64,000 nucleotides of DNA from Rhizoclosmatium globosum (Eukaryota > Chytridiomycota > Chytridiomycetes > Chytridiales > Chytriomycetaceae): positions 310,001 through 374,000 of the forward strand of contig MCGO01000023.1 in NCBI GenBank assembly GCA_002104985.1. Reading direction: 5' to 3'. Below are positions 1 through 10,651 of the stretch, piece after piece (the first letter of the stretch is position 1; the number at the start of each line of letters is the position of its first letter). The notes below the pieces were generated by a model. It was given only the letters and a program-made list of their open reading frames with translations. It made no database searches and had not been told where the DNA came from. The position numbers were made by a program, and so were the translations under genes.

Positions 1-402
1 TACCGCAAGACTAGAGACCTCATAACAGATATATAGTAATTGGGTACAAAGTAAATTGATGGCTTAGGGGATAGATACTGAAAAGCACAACATATGCTAT
101 AAGATCACTGGTTATACGGGGAAAGGTTGGGCATTCAAGTTTTATTGCAAATTAACAGAGTACCTGATTTGGGATAAAACATGTCAAAGGTAAGGGGTGG
201 TTCCAAGTGGTTCTTTCCGACTGGTAATTTTTTTGACAATTTTCAGTCTGGCGGGATGGGGAAATGATGGCTATCCAGTTGGAACAGAAAAATAATAGTA
301 AAATATGGATAGCCAGGACATCATGTATATTTCAGCCGCTGTTGCTACTGAAGCTGCTGTGGCATTTACTGCAGTAATAATTGCCACTTCTGATGGCTCA
401 TA
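1..402. other. No gene recognised (left flank of the first transposon)
   Basis: AT-rich sequence without a convincing coding frame. The only open frame, from 305 to 496 on the plus strand, crosses the left terminus of the transposon at 403 and ends in its terminal repeat, so it is probably fortuitous. No RNA gene or repeat was recognised. Confidence 0.4.
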
Positions 403-865
403 CCGTATTTCGTGTGGTCATAAGGCACCCCCTTGTCATAAGGCACTGAAAATTTTCACTGTACCTTTCCATGGCAGCGAGACCTCCAGAAGTTGACGTC
501 GTTGGTCTTGCAATCAATGACCATGGTTGATCGTGTTCAATCCATAAAACATGTGGTGAAGTTGTCAGGGTTGGTAGCTATTTGGAGTTTGTTGAAGGAA
601 GGAACGGTTCAGAACAGCACGTCAAAGCCTTCCTGGTGAATACAGAAGGACGTGGATGTTGTGTTGGGCTTTTGCCTCGCTTCTTATTAGGATCTTTAGA
701 TCATTATGTGGGAAAGGTGTGAAGAGCTGCAGTACTTCATGCAACCAGTGAAAACAGGTCAATCAGACTGCTGTCGCATCGGAATGGTGGCATGGCAACA
801 TGTGTTCTACAATGTAACTGATGTTTCTTTATCAATAAACATAATCAACTGGTTGTATAGTTTGT

Positions 866-3848
866 TTAGTTTTCCTTCTCTCCTTCCTCTCCCTGCTCTT
901 CTTCGTCGTCTGCCTCAACATCCTCATCCTCAAAGAACACCTCATTTTCAACGTCCCTGTGCTCATCATACACATCACCAGAAGCAGCGGCTCCAAATTC
1001 CTCTGTATAATCATCATCAGGAACAACAGAGTCACTCTCAGTCGCATTTTCCCCCTTATCAGCCTTCAACGCATCAGCAGTTTCATTTGGATGTGTTGCC
1101 AAGTATTAATGATGGATCGAGGGGAGATAGTGGACCAAGCGTCAATCATAAATGAACGGATCTGATCCTGCCCAATTGCCGCGGTTGGATTATCCATGGA
1201 CCAAATGGTTTGAAGGTCAAACATACGATCTTTGAACGGCCGATTGATTCCAACGTCGCATGGCTATATGTGGTTGAATTTCAAGTTTGGTGTCAACCTT
1301 GAGTGAGTCGGCGATTCGAGCCCAAAGTCGGCAATCCCGACCCACCCCAAAAAACTTCCAGCTGCATTTACCGCAGAACCTGTCGAGATTAATTCCTCAA
1401 ATAAAGTGAAAACATTGTAAATTACGCAATGATATTATGATTAAGAAGGCTTAGGCCAGTCTGTTTGTTTTAATTAGTTAGGTCCAGGTTTCTAACTCAA
1501 CACTTCATCTTCAACAACGCACTGAGGCAGCTTTTTCCACTCATCTCATTCACACACATCAGATATCAACCATTTATTTATTGGATTTTATTGGATTTAA
1601 TGCAATTATCGTTGTCTCCTTTGAATAATAGACTGTTGTTTGAAACTACCACCAACTATTTTGGAATTGGCGCCTCTTCTGATAAGTTATTATCTATGCT
1701 CGTTGTTATTTTAACTATTTTATTTGATTAGTCGACAGTTTTAGGCTTTAAGCTATCTAGGAACTGTAATTATTTGGGTTATGACATTGTTACATTCTAT
1801 TCGGCTTTACTTCTGAGCCTCTTTATTTGAGAGCGTCCCATGCTGCGAATGATATAAACAAGTACTAATTAATAAATCTGTGGAAGCTGAGGATGTTATC
1901 TTGTTCTGGGGACCTTTTAGAAAATTGCATTTTTCAAGGTGATCTTCTTTCATGCACCAGCCGTTGAATCAGCGGTAATTACAAGCAATGAACTTATAAT
2001 AGTAATATTTATACAATTAAAATTCACAAATGTTAAACTGTAAGCCTGCACAATTTGTTTCAAGGAGTGGCTCTTGGAAGGGTTGGTAGCCACAAATCCT
2101 AGCTGCCTCAACGTTTATGCAGTTCTGCTGAGAGTGTGCGTGAATATAGTATAAACAATTAATAATACTTAGCGAAAGTTTGAAGTTTCTGCAATCAAAG
2201 CTTCTAGCGCAAATAATGGTTGATTTTTACAATTCTATCCCGTAACAATACGCACTTTCCTTACGTTCAAACGTCCTATACTTCTGAGGAGAGCAATATG
2301 TTTATATTTTAATACAATTTATATAATTTATTGGACTGTAAGAGATACGCCAGATGAACTGGACTTGTTTAAATTTTTTGTATCATTTTCAAGAGAGCGT
2401 AAAAGAAGGAGGAAGGCTCTGAGCTCCCTCTTATATATTTTAAAAGCATAAACTATTTATTTTCTTTTACTTCCTGCGTTTTTAGGTGGTTATGATAGCT
2501 GTGAGAGGAGCTATAAGCCAAGATGTTGCATTCAACATAAACCTGGCACTACTCCTCACCATTCTTTCCAAAGCACACATTCTTCTGCCATTTCATAGTA
2601 TTTTATATTATCTTTAATATTCACATAGTTTCGTGATACGAAATAAAACGAAAATGGAGTTATTCATTGTTTTATCAGTTTTCGAGTGGGCCGGGATTGC
2701 CGACTTTGGGCTCGAATCGCCGACTCACTCCTTCTCACCTGAGCTTTGGAGGTACATCCAGGAGGGATATGAAGCACAATAACATTGTGCTTCTCCAGTC
2801 TATTTACTGAGGACGCTATCATATGGACCTTGAACGAATCCAGAATGAGAATCAGTGGGGTGACTTCCTCTGCTGCCACTGGAGCAATCACCTTGTCCAC
2901 CCGCTCATCAAAAACCGCTGCATCACACCATGCATTTGCTTGAACTGTGAATAGTGCCTTGAAAGGCGATACCTACAGATGTGCATTCACGGTGCACTTT
3001 GGCGCTTTTCTTTCCTTTGAAAACAACAAAAGCCGGGAGGCAGCGACCAGTTGCAGTAACGGCCAACTTTGCAGTTGCACGGCTTCCGTGAGTTGTCTTT
3101 GGTTTTTTATGTTGACTATCTTGATTCCACGTCTAGTTATTGTGCGCTTGGCCTGGATATCAAATGGCACGTTTGTCTGATCCATGTTGATAACCCGATG
3201 CCAGGATACATTGTAGCGACGACGCCATTCTTTCACAAGATCCACAAAGTCCGAAACTTGAGCCGCGTCAACAACGGCATTTTGGGAAATGTGTGTACCT
3301 GCATGGTCTGCAAAGCCATTGCACTTCATAATTTGTTCAATATAGGAACGGACTCGATTCATTCATGATTGCAGGGTCTTGGCAGTTTGGAGCTCAGTTG
3401 TCTTACAAAAGAACAGATATTTAGCCATCACGTTGATAGCAATCATCCTTCTGGTAAGTGGCAATCCAGATACTTCGTGCTGGGTAACTAAATCCACAAT
3501 GTACGCACCAATAGTGTCCTTGTACTGCATGGGCGGACCTTTATGGAGTGTTCTCTTGGACTTGATTGACTTCGCAAGGTTTCCTTCTTGCTTGATCCAA
3601 CCCTGGAGAGCTGAGCGACCAACACCGTATTGAATCGCAGTTTGGCTGATATTGCCCGTCTCTCGGGCCTCCTTGATTGCAGCTTGTTTCAATCCAACAC
3701 TTGGAGTGTATCTCTTCTTATGTACACGCCCGTCCTCGCCGCATCTTGGTCCTAATGCACCACGACGAATCGGCTTTGATGTGGATGGAAGCATATTGGG
3801 GCTCACTGCCGTGGCGGCAAGAGCCAGAAGGTCCAAAGGACTTGCCAT
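866..3848 (-). pseudogene. Pogo/Tigger-like DDE transposase pseudogene
   Basis: Read from 3848 downward. An N-terminal helix-turn-helix region (ISQTAIQYGVGRSALQGWIK) is followed by a DDE core: first Asp in NMDQTNVPFD, a stretch reading LPAFVVFKGKK in a shifted frame, second Asp in LILDSFKVHM, then IPPGCTSKAQ. The third Asp, in PCDVGINRPFKDRM, lies near 1230-1260, on the far side of the nested element. The 1.43-kb element sits inside a 42-nt intron (GTGAGA...ATATAG) whose removal joins ...SKAQ to PCDVG... in frame. The gene has an in-frame TGA at 3363-3365 and two compensating frameshifts between about 3110 and 2970, so it is non-functional. An acidic tail (about 866-1102) may be its C-terminus in another frame. 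The family is confident; the exact C-terminus is not. Confidence 0.8.
1301..2730. mobile_element. 1.43-kb non-autonomous DNA element, copy 1
   Basis: Bounded by long inverted repeats starting GAGTGAGTCGGCGATTCGAG, about 45 bp with one mismatch, and flanked by a 3-bp duplication CTT. There is no coding frame of consequence inside. A second copy at 14302-15711 appears identical over the lines compared, except for a 20-bp deletion in its left repeat, so both moved recently. It lies within an intron of the pogo-like transposase. The 3-bp target duplication fits CACTA or PIF/Harbinger superfamilies, but neither the terminal bases nor the target (not TWA) match them clearly, so the superfamily is open. 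Confidence 0.85.
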
Positions 3849-4229
3849 TTCCGGACTTTTTTGAAAAATATAATATCAATTAAAAGAGAAACCTTCATTT
3901 AATCTTGTGTATCTCAATGTATAAGGCATGATATATTTGGTCATAAGGCACCAGGCAAATTTTTATGTACCTATGGGTGCCTTATGACCACACAAAATAC
4001 AGTATGATTGGCACTTGGAACGTGCCTCAGTTCAACACCTCTTCTCCACATGTGTTTCACAATGGGAAGAAGTGCACACCAACCACTTGTACGACACTGG
4101 CTGGTTTAAGAGAAACCTACGTTGTAGTCGAGCCTCATTTGAGTTCATTGTTGCTTGAATTGAAGAGAGGTGGGGGCCTACAAATAAGCCCCTTGGACAG
4201 AACGCCTGTTTCTCAATTCGGGACTGCAT

Positions 4230-4612
4230 TGCCGTTACCCTGCACTATGTAACTTCTGGAAACACACATGCCAGTGCCAGTTCTTTGTTTGGAATTTCCA
4301 ACTCGTGTATGTGAATATGTTCTGCAAGGGGTCAAAGGCCTTGTTCAAAGATTTCAACATGACACAATCCACTTGCCAACAACCAAGGAAGAGTGGCAGG
4401 AAATAAGCGATGGTTTTGAAGAATTGCACAAGAGATTCCAAACATCTTGGGGGCCACTGATGGTTCCCTTTTTCGAATTTGCCGCTTCGCAGACTTTCTT
4501 GGCTGGTATTGTTGGAAAGGATTTCTTGCCTTCAATATGCAGGCAATTGTGGATCACAAGATGCACTTTATTTCTTTCTTGCTGCGATCAGGAAGTTGCA
4601 GCTAAGAAGAGA
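4230..4612 (+). pseudogene. PIF/Harbinger (HARBI1-like) transposase remnant
   Basis: Two plus-strand frames together look like the HARBI1/DDE_Tnp_4 family. The first (4268 onward) contains IHLPTTKEEWQEISDGFEEL. After a frame change near 4450 the next frame reads GATDGSLFRI, then WKGFLAFNMQAIVDHKMHF, matching the family's first catalytic Asp (GAxDG) and its F/H-x-x-N-x-Q-A-x-x-D region with the second Asp. It ends at a stop near 4601-4603, so the third acidic residue and C-terminus are absent. It is broken by a frameshift and truncated. Flanking terminal repeats were not found. Confidence 0.65.
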
Positions 4613-4800
4613 AATGGAACGCGTAGACAAAGGCAATGATCAACATATCAGGCAACACCTCCAGCCCGGGCTCTACCGCCAAATCTTGAGTCAAGATTGC
4701 AGCAAGAGAAAATTGAATCTGCCATCTTGTCAGTTTTATCCGCTATTCTCTCGGCAAGCTGGATCATGGTTTTCATGGCTTCTGAATCACCTCCTGACTG

Positions 4801-5178
4801 CTAGTTCACCATACCTCTTCCAAGAGCCTCCAATCCCTCTTTCAATCCAGTTCCCAACAAAGCAATGGCAGGAACTAGTCCTTTCTTTCCTTTTGCAGAT
4901 CCCTCAATTACCTTCTCCCGCTCCGCTTGCTGCTTTTTGATTGTACTCTCCACTTCAGCAGAAGGAGTAAGAACCAAGAGATCATTGTCATCATTGTCAT
5001 CATTGTCATCATTGTCATCATTGTCATCATTGTCATTGTTGCCGTCAAGTTGGCGTCTGTAGTCGGTAAGGATGAGAAACGTAAAACCTGAAAGTACAAG
5101 AGACTCACTTGGGAAAGTATTCACTGCCATTGCCAATGTTGAAACTGTCATTAGATGACAGCTTCCACTTGAGAACAC
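4801..5178 (-). other. Open frame with Asn/Asp repeat, possible Harbinger partner ORF
   Basis: A 125-codon frame opposite to the adjacent Harbinger remnant. Its middle is an (Asn-Asp-Asp)n run encoded by a 9-bp microsatellite. The end (KKQQAEREKVIEGSAKGKKG and onward) looks like a genuine charged helix. Harbinger elements usually carry a second, Myb-like DNA-binding ORF beside the transposase, and this could be a scrap of it, but no Myb motif is visible. It may equally be non-coding. Confidence 0.3.
4983..5038. repeat. 9-bp microsatellite (TCATCATTG)n
   Basis: About six tandem copies of TCATCATTG in direct succession, read directly from the sequence. It lies inside a low-confidence minus-strand frame, where it encodes an Asn/Asp run. 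Confidence 0.9.
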
Positions 5179-5239
5179 TCATGGGGGCTTCTTCTGATTG
5201 ACCGTAAGAAGTATTTGCCAATCCCTTTTTGTCACCAAA

Positions 5240-8200
5240 GTATTCAACCAACACTTCCTAATCATCTGGTAGGTTATTGTAATTCCAAAGCATTCCATCT
5301 GCATCTTTCCAGACATGTCGGCAAATGTCTACAGTAGTGGGGGGAGAGAAAAACTTCTGTTAGATGAAGCCGTGATAAAAAACAAGACATTGGGTATGTT
5401 GGGCATGGAAGTCGTGTATTGCTCAGCAATCTGTGAATAACCAGAGGGCTAAGCAATTTGAAACCCAACCGGACAGAGAAAAACAAACCCCAGACAAAAA
5501 GAGGAAACAAAGCAACCTACCTAAACGTTAAAAAAGAAATTTCCCTATTCATATAATTATTGGGCCAAGTACTCTTGGTGTGTTGTTGGAAACTGGTGGA
5601 GCAAGGTTCATGGAGTTCAAGTGGTTTCAAGAATACCCAATCTAATCATATTAGAGAGTTACCCAAATACAATACAAGTGAAAGAAGTGCTTCTGACCAA
5701 ATTTTTCTTTCAAGCATCATGGACAATAATAAGACGTCTTTTGTGCATTTGCCAATGTCTGCTTTTAGAAAGGAACAATAACAAGGCATATTTTGAATGG
5801 ATACACCAAGGTCACAGGGGTTTGCACAAACGTTGCTTGATAGTTTTCTTTACAAACATTTCTTTTATTTAAAATACAAGTGTTCATAATATTATACACT
5901 GGCTTGTGTCTCATCTTATTTTGTAATTTGAGTCACAACCGTAAAGATGAGGTAATGCTTTTCTCTCTCTTTAATTTGCCATTCATGCCTTGCATATACT
6001 GATTGGTTGTGCTTAGAACTGTTGCCAGGAAGGGAAGTCATAACTGTTTGTTTTCAGAATTTGCACCAAAATTGTCGCACTAATTGAGGGCCGCAGCCCC
6101 ACCAATGAGGCAGTCAACCTTCTCCTAAAGGTCTTTGACACCATGAAAACCGCTTCTAGTGTAAAAAAGGTTGCTGTGAATCATGATCAAAATTGATAAA
6201 CTACAGCTTCGGTCAATTGCATCAGGAACAGCAAGCATGACTCCAAGCGCAAGGAAAAACAAGGGAGGATAAGGTTGAATAGTGTAGGATGGGAATGGAA
6301 GCGAAGGAAAATGAATCAGCCACTTCCAAAGAAGCATGAACCTGTCCAGCTATTCTCAATCAGACAAATGGAAAATAGTGCCCAGCTCCAGTGCCCTCAA
6401 CGCCAATTATATGGCATTTGTCTTAAATGCATAGGGAAGAGCAGAGGTGTTTTTAATGGCCATGTATCTTTCTGGCTGTAAGTCTGACTGATCTAACCAC
6501 TTCTAGATCTTGTTTTCCTCTTGCCTTTTGTCTTCAATCTAATACCAACATATTGTCGTTTTCCTTGAAATTTTTCATTTTGCGAGTTTGTTGCGAAGTT
6601 CCATCAGTACATCAGTTCCAATAGTTACTGTATTTGTTAAGAAACCCAACTAATACGACACAATATGTGATGATCAAATAATAAAGAACAAGTTATCATA
6701 AGAAGAACATGGAAATGACCCAAATGGACTTCCCCTTGAAACTGACTCCAAATTGACACAAATCGCTTTTAAGTTGAATAAAACACTTCATTGGACAGCT
6801 GTATGCTAACTGGTAAGCGCTGGGGAGTGCCTGGCTCAAAGTCGCAAACCTGAGGCCGTTGATCTCAACTACTATAGATCTGTTCTCTGTCACGGAACAT
6901 GGCAGAGTGCTAATACTTCTTGTACTAATGAATTCATATGTTCTCTTGCTATTGCGGCGGCTTGGATATCTGCCAAAGGTGGTGCTGTAGTGCTAGGCCA
7001 TCTCCGCAGTTTTGGGGGTTGCGGGGATGTTGAAAATCGCAAACGAAAAAAGCGAACAAAACCCGCAATAATAGACAATCAAGAATTCCTCACATTGCAT
7101 TTATGGCTCTGGAAGCACAACAGAGGACTTTTTCCTTGGCTAGAAGTCAAACCAGCAATCAACGCTCTCTGTCTGAAGCCAATAAGGCCGCTGGAGATGG
7201 CATTAACTTGAGATCTTACCTATCCCCTTGCTGTAGATGCCACCTTTCCCTGAATGAAGCCTCTGTTTCACGCACTTGAAAACATATGGAGAGCAATCAG
7301 TATTGCATCAGTTGGCAAGGCATGTTGGCATGTTGCACCTAAAATAGTTAGCAACCTCAGTCATTATAGATAGTGACCCCTCTTGTTGAAATTCATATCA
7401 AGGATTTCTATACAGGACTAAAACGTAGGTTTTTGATTAGAAGGGAATGAACACAGTCTTCAATTAATAAAAGTTAACTTTATTGCTACAAATATGCAAG
7501 GTCTGGATTTGAAGTTGAATTTGAATTTTGAAAGGGGCAACTTTTTCTCCACAGCGTTCTGGATTCCGTTTGTAGCGAGCAGAGGTGGGCTTCAATGAGG
7601 TACAAGTTGGAGCCCGCTGGCGCAAGCTTTTAGTGATTTTGGGTGAGTGTGTTGACTTGGTCGTCCCCTGTTCACTACCAGAGCCCCAATTTTTTCTCTG
7701 TCAGCATTTGAAACTTTGATCCCGCAGCACCTTCTCCCCCATTAGGAGTGGTTGAAAAGCAAGGTAGAGGTTTGCTTGGATTTGAAAAGCAGATTTTAGA
7801 CATTTAGTGGGCAAAACTCAAATTTTTTCTCTGTCAGCAAAGTAAAAACGCGAAAAAACGCTCTATTACACTCAAGCAACGTACATTTAAATGATATAGA
7901 CGTAATAATTATCCTTATGTGGCCTACAGTCCAAAAGTTATAAGCGTTTCCAAATCAAAACTCAAAACAAAACTCTACCATGCACCCAAAACACAAGATT
8001 CCAAGGCCACCTGAATTGGCGGGATTGCAAGTTGTACTGCAGACTGGAAGGAGAGAGAGACAAGGGAGGAGGAGAGGAATAAAGGTGAAGTAATCCGGAT
8101 TGCAGAATGTTGAATTGAAGGTTGGAGGGCTGGCAAGACACTGGACTTGAATAATAATAAACAAAGATCCAGAGTCAATGAATACAGACTCGAACTGGTT

Positions 8201-8780
8201 CAAAACAAAGGAACTAGTGACAATTGTGGGAGATCTTGACACCCGCGTTGAAAGAGTTCTCATATTGGCAAGTCACTTGTTCCCTTCAACTGCTTCAAAC
8301 CTAGAACCCTTTCATAAACCCCTTTTCATATGATATATTTTAGCAATAGCGTTGAAAGTGGGGATGCAACTTGACAAACAGCTTGACTTGTATTGGTTCA
8401 GGGCAGATGGATCCAGAGTTGGTTACTTACTGTGTCAAGAGTTGTTGGCTTGGAGTCCCGACTTTGATGTAAATGAGGTAGTATTCATTCGCAGAGACCA
8501 TTTTTCGATATTCTCAAGGTGATGACATTGTGAGTAACTACAATGAATATTGGTGTCATTAATAATCTAGTTTTTCTAATTAGAAAATCTGGTTTTATTC
8601 GCAACTCATTTCCCTCTTGCTTTCCTTCTTCCTTTCCACTCTTTTCAGAGATTTTAACGTGTACCAAGAAGCAGTTTATCAAGTTAACTTTGAGGGCGTC
8701 AGGTGGTTGAAGACCCATGTGTTGGTTCTTTTGCCTTTGATTCGTAATCAGTCCTCACACAGCAAGTTCCTTTTCAATTG
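5240..8780. other. 3.5 kb without a recognisable gene
   Basis: Open frames here are short, overlap on both strands and show no recognised motif. A stretch near 6055-6190 (frame reading EGRSPTNEAVNLLLKVFDT) looks coding-like and may be a relic exon, but no family was recognised. A 19-bp phrase ATTTTTTCTCTGTCAGCA recurs near 7690 and 7822 with no clear structure. Given the transposon remnants to the left, this is probably decayed mobile DNA. Confidence 0.4.
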
Positions 8781-8794
8781 ATTTGTCTCATCTA

Positions 8795-9519
8795 ATGTCA
8801 AACGAAACCCATTTGTACATTTCTTGGACGTCATCCGCTTCACGCAGGGTCCGCACGGCTGTCATCTTCAAACAAATTCCTCACAACCTCATTCCTATCT
8901 CCCTCGAAAACAACACACATAAGTCTGCAGCGTACCTGGAGAAGAACCCATCAGGTTATGTGCCTACACTGTATCATAATGGCCAATACCTCAGCCAAAG
9001 CCCTGCGATTCTTGAATATCTTGAAGAAGCGTATCCAAATCCCCCACTCCTTCCAAAAGACCCCTTTGCTCGTGCGCGCGTGCGTGAGCTCATGAATGTG
9101 GTGGTTTGTGATATCCATCCAATCCAAAACAAATGCGTCCTGGAGAAAGTCAGCGAGCTTCGCAAAACATCAGGTCGAGATGTCGAATTTGCTCAGTGGG
9201 CGATCCGAAAAGGTTTTACAGGTTTGATTGAATGGAGAATATTTCATCGACTCACTAAGTTAAGCGTTGGAAACGATGCTGGAAGGAACGATGGGAAAAT
9301 ATTCATATGGCGACGAGTTTTCAATGGCAGATATATGTATTGCTTCGCAATTCTATAATGCTGAGTAAGTTGAATTCAGTTTTTCTTCTCTAAGTTTACC
9401 CAAACAGGCGATATTTGGTGAACGTCGCCGATTTCCCCAATATCTGTACAATCATGGAGGCAATAAATAGCATGCCTTGTATTCAACAAACACATCCTTC
9501 AAGACAGCCTGTTGTCTGA
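8795..9519 (+). CDS. Glutathione S-transferase, zeta/maleylacetoacetate isomerase-like
   Basis: Three exons: 8795-9221, 9265-9364 and 9408-9519, joined across GT-AG introns of 43 bp each. The product is about 212 residues, the usual size for the family. The N-terminal thioredoxin-like domain has the S-S-A-S-R-R-V-R-T catalytic serine region typical of zeta GSTs, the cis-Pro in GYVPTLYHNG and the glutathione-binding QSPAILEYLEE. The C-terminal helical domain includes YSYGDEFSMADICIASQF. Family members isomerise maleylacetoacetate in tyrosine catabolism or conjugate glutathione, in cytosol or mitochondria. The start is the first ATG in frame. Intron 1 uses the acceptor TTAAG at 9264 because the one 5 bp upstream breaks the conserved helix. 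Confidence 0.85.
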
Positions 9520-9561
9520 TGGAGTCAATAAACAGAATTATTTTGAAATGAGAACTATGAA

Positions 9562-10599
9562 ATGAATGGCTGGTCTGGAAATTCCATTGTTCAACATTTT
9601 TGTATGGACTTGACGTCGCTAACGCCAGATCAATCTGAAAGAGTGCAGGAATCTAACCACTACTTTCTCATATGCGAATCAGTATTATCTGCTCTCGCGG
9701 CTATTCTAACTGCTGCTCTTGTCTTCTTTATCGTTTGCTTTGAAATTCCAGCCCGAGGTCATCGTCTCGATATCTCTACTGTTGCATCACCTCAAAATTT
9801 ACTTCTTGTCAGCCTGTTTTCTGTGCTATCAATGTACACTGGATGTCAGGCTGCCAGTTATATACCTGATCTATCTCCCAAATCAGCCTCTGTTTTGAGC
9901 AAAGTCTTTGTAACTGGTCCTATTCTTGCCGAGGCTTTATTTCTTTATTATTCATGGATCCGTTCAACTGTTGTGGTCCAGCTTTTGATTTCAGCAAATG
10001 CGTTCAGACGATTTCAGATCCTTGTTCGACTTTCGCCTTTCATATTCCTTCTTCCGATTAGTATTCAGTTTTTACCGCTTGGAAGTTGGTTGAATTTCCT
10101 GCTTTTGTGCTCGATGGGCCTGTGCGCGATTCTTTCTGTAACAATGGACCTTTTCTTTTCATACTGTTTCATGAAGCTTGAAGTCCAAAATAGGAACAAT
10201 AATTTAAGTGTACCCGCATTTTATTTCGCCATCTCACGGTATGGACTCGTAGTCTCTTTTTGTGGCTGTTTAACTATCTTGGTATACATCGCATCTCAGT
10301 TGGTTTACCTCAAATATGAAGCAAGTATTCCTCCAGAAAGTATTGAATATTGGATTATGAATTGTAGCTTGGCTGTGGTGCGGGATGCTTGTCTGTTTTC
10401 CATTCCTTGTGTACTGTTTTTCATGAAAATGGTACTTATCAAACCGAGCTTATTGACGGGACAATCAAGCGCAAAAAGCAAGTTATCAGAGTTCCTAAGT
10501 GAGAATCCAGCAGCCAGTACTGTTGCAAAAAGGAAAATGAGTGAGAGTATTCAAGGGCAACCATTAACTTTAAGGGAAGGCGAAGTCACAGCACACTGA
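9562..10599 (+). CDS. Seven-transmembrane protein of unknown function
   Basis: Intronless, 345 residues. Seven hydrophobic segments can be placed roughly at residues 36-60, 82-104, 118-140, 155-172, 178-200, 226-250 and 268-296. An extracellular-like N-terminus and a short hydrophilic C-terminal tail (Ser/Lys-rich, about 300-345) give a receptor-like topology. No DRY, NPxxY, retinal lysine or fungal pheromone-receptor motif was recognised, so GPCR status is only topological inference. It is 43 bp downstream of the GST stop on the same strand and converges with the aminopeptidase gene, whose stop lies 52 bp beyond its own. Confidence 0.7.
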   Translation: MNGWSGNSIVQHFCMDLTSLTPDQSERVQESNHYFLICESVLSALAAILTAALVFFIVCFEIPARGHRLDISTVASPQNLLLVSLFSVLSMYTGCQAASYIPDLSPKSASVLSKVFVTGPILAEALFLYYSWIRSTVVVQLLISANAFRRFQILVRLSPFIFLLPISIQFLPLGSWLNFLLLCSMGLCAILSVTMDLFFSYCFMKLEVQNRNNNLSVPAFYFAISRYGLVVSFCGCLTILVYIASQLVYLKYEASIPPESIEYWIMNCSLAVVRDACLFSIPCVLFFMKMVLIKPSLLTGQSSAKSKLSEFLSENPAASTVAKRKMSESIQGQPLTLREGEVTAH

Positions 10600-10651
10600 G
10601 CAAAAATAAAACATTCATTTCAAATCTTGTATTTTGGAAATAGTTAAATCT

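Larger units (their letters stand above)
403..4002 (-). mobile_element. Pogo/Tc1-type DNA transposon, decayed, with a nested element
   Basis: Both ends carry the same inverted terminal sequence, C(C/T)GTATTT(C/T)GTGTGG followed by TCATAAGGCACC (left at 403-429, right end at 4002), flanked by TA on each side (401-402 and 4003-4004), the target duplication of Tc1/mariner/pogo elements. The 12-base TCATAAGGCACC motif recurs subterminally at both ends. The interior codes on the minus strand for a DDE transposase pseudogene. Removing the nested 1430-bp insertion at 1301-2730 leaves about 2.17 kb, a normal length for the superfamily. Seen: TIRs, TA and transposase motifs. Known: TA target duplication is diagnostic of this superfamily. 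Inferred: assignment to pogo rather than Tc1, from the DNA-binding and DDE motif style. Confidence 0.85.

Noticed and set aside
866..1102. Separate acidic-protein gene
   Set aside because: It starts on a non-ATG codon and abuts the transposase C-terminus on the same strand, so it is more likely the pseudogene's tail.
1301..1345. tRNA-like motif GATTCGAGCCC in the element's terminus
   Set aside because: It resembles a T-loop arm, but no acceptor, D or anticodon stem can be folded around it.
3363..3365. TGA read as an amino acid (altered genetic code)
   Set aside because: All other genes use TGA, TAA and TAG as ordinary stops; the transposase also has frameshifts, so it is simply decayed.
9562..10599. 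Calling the seven-TM protein a rhodopsin or pheromone receptor
   Set aside because: No retinal-binding lysine, DRY or NPxxY motif is visible; only topology supports a receptor.
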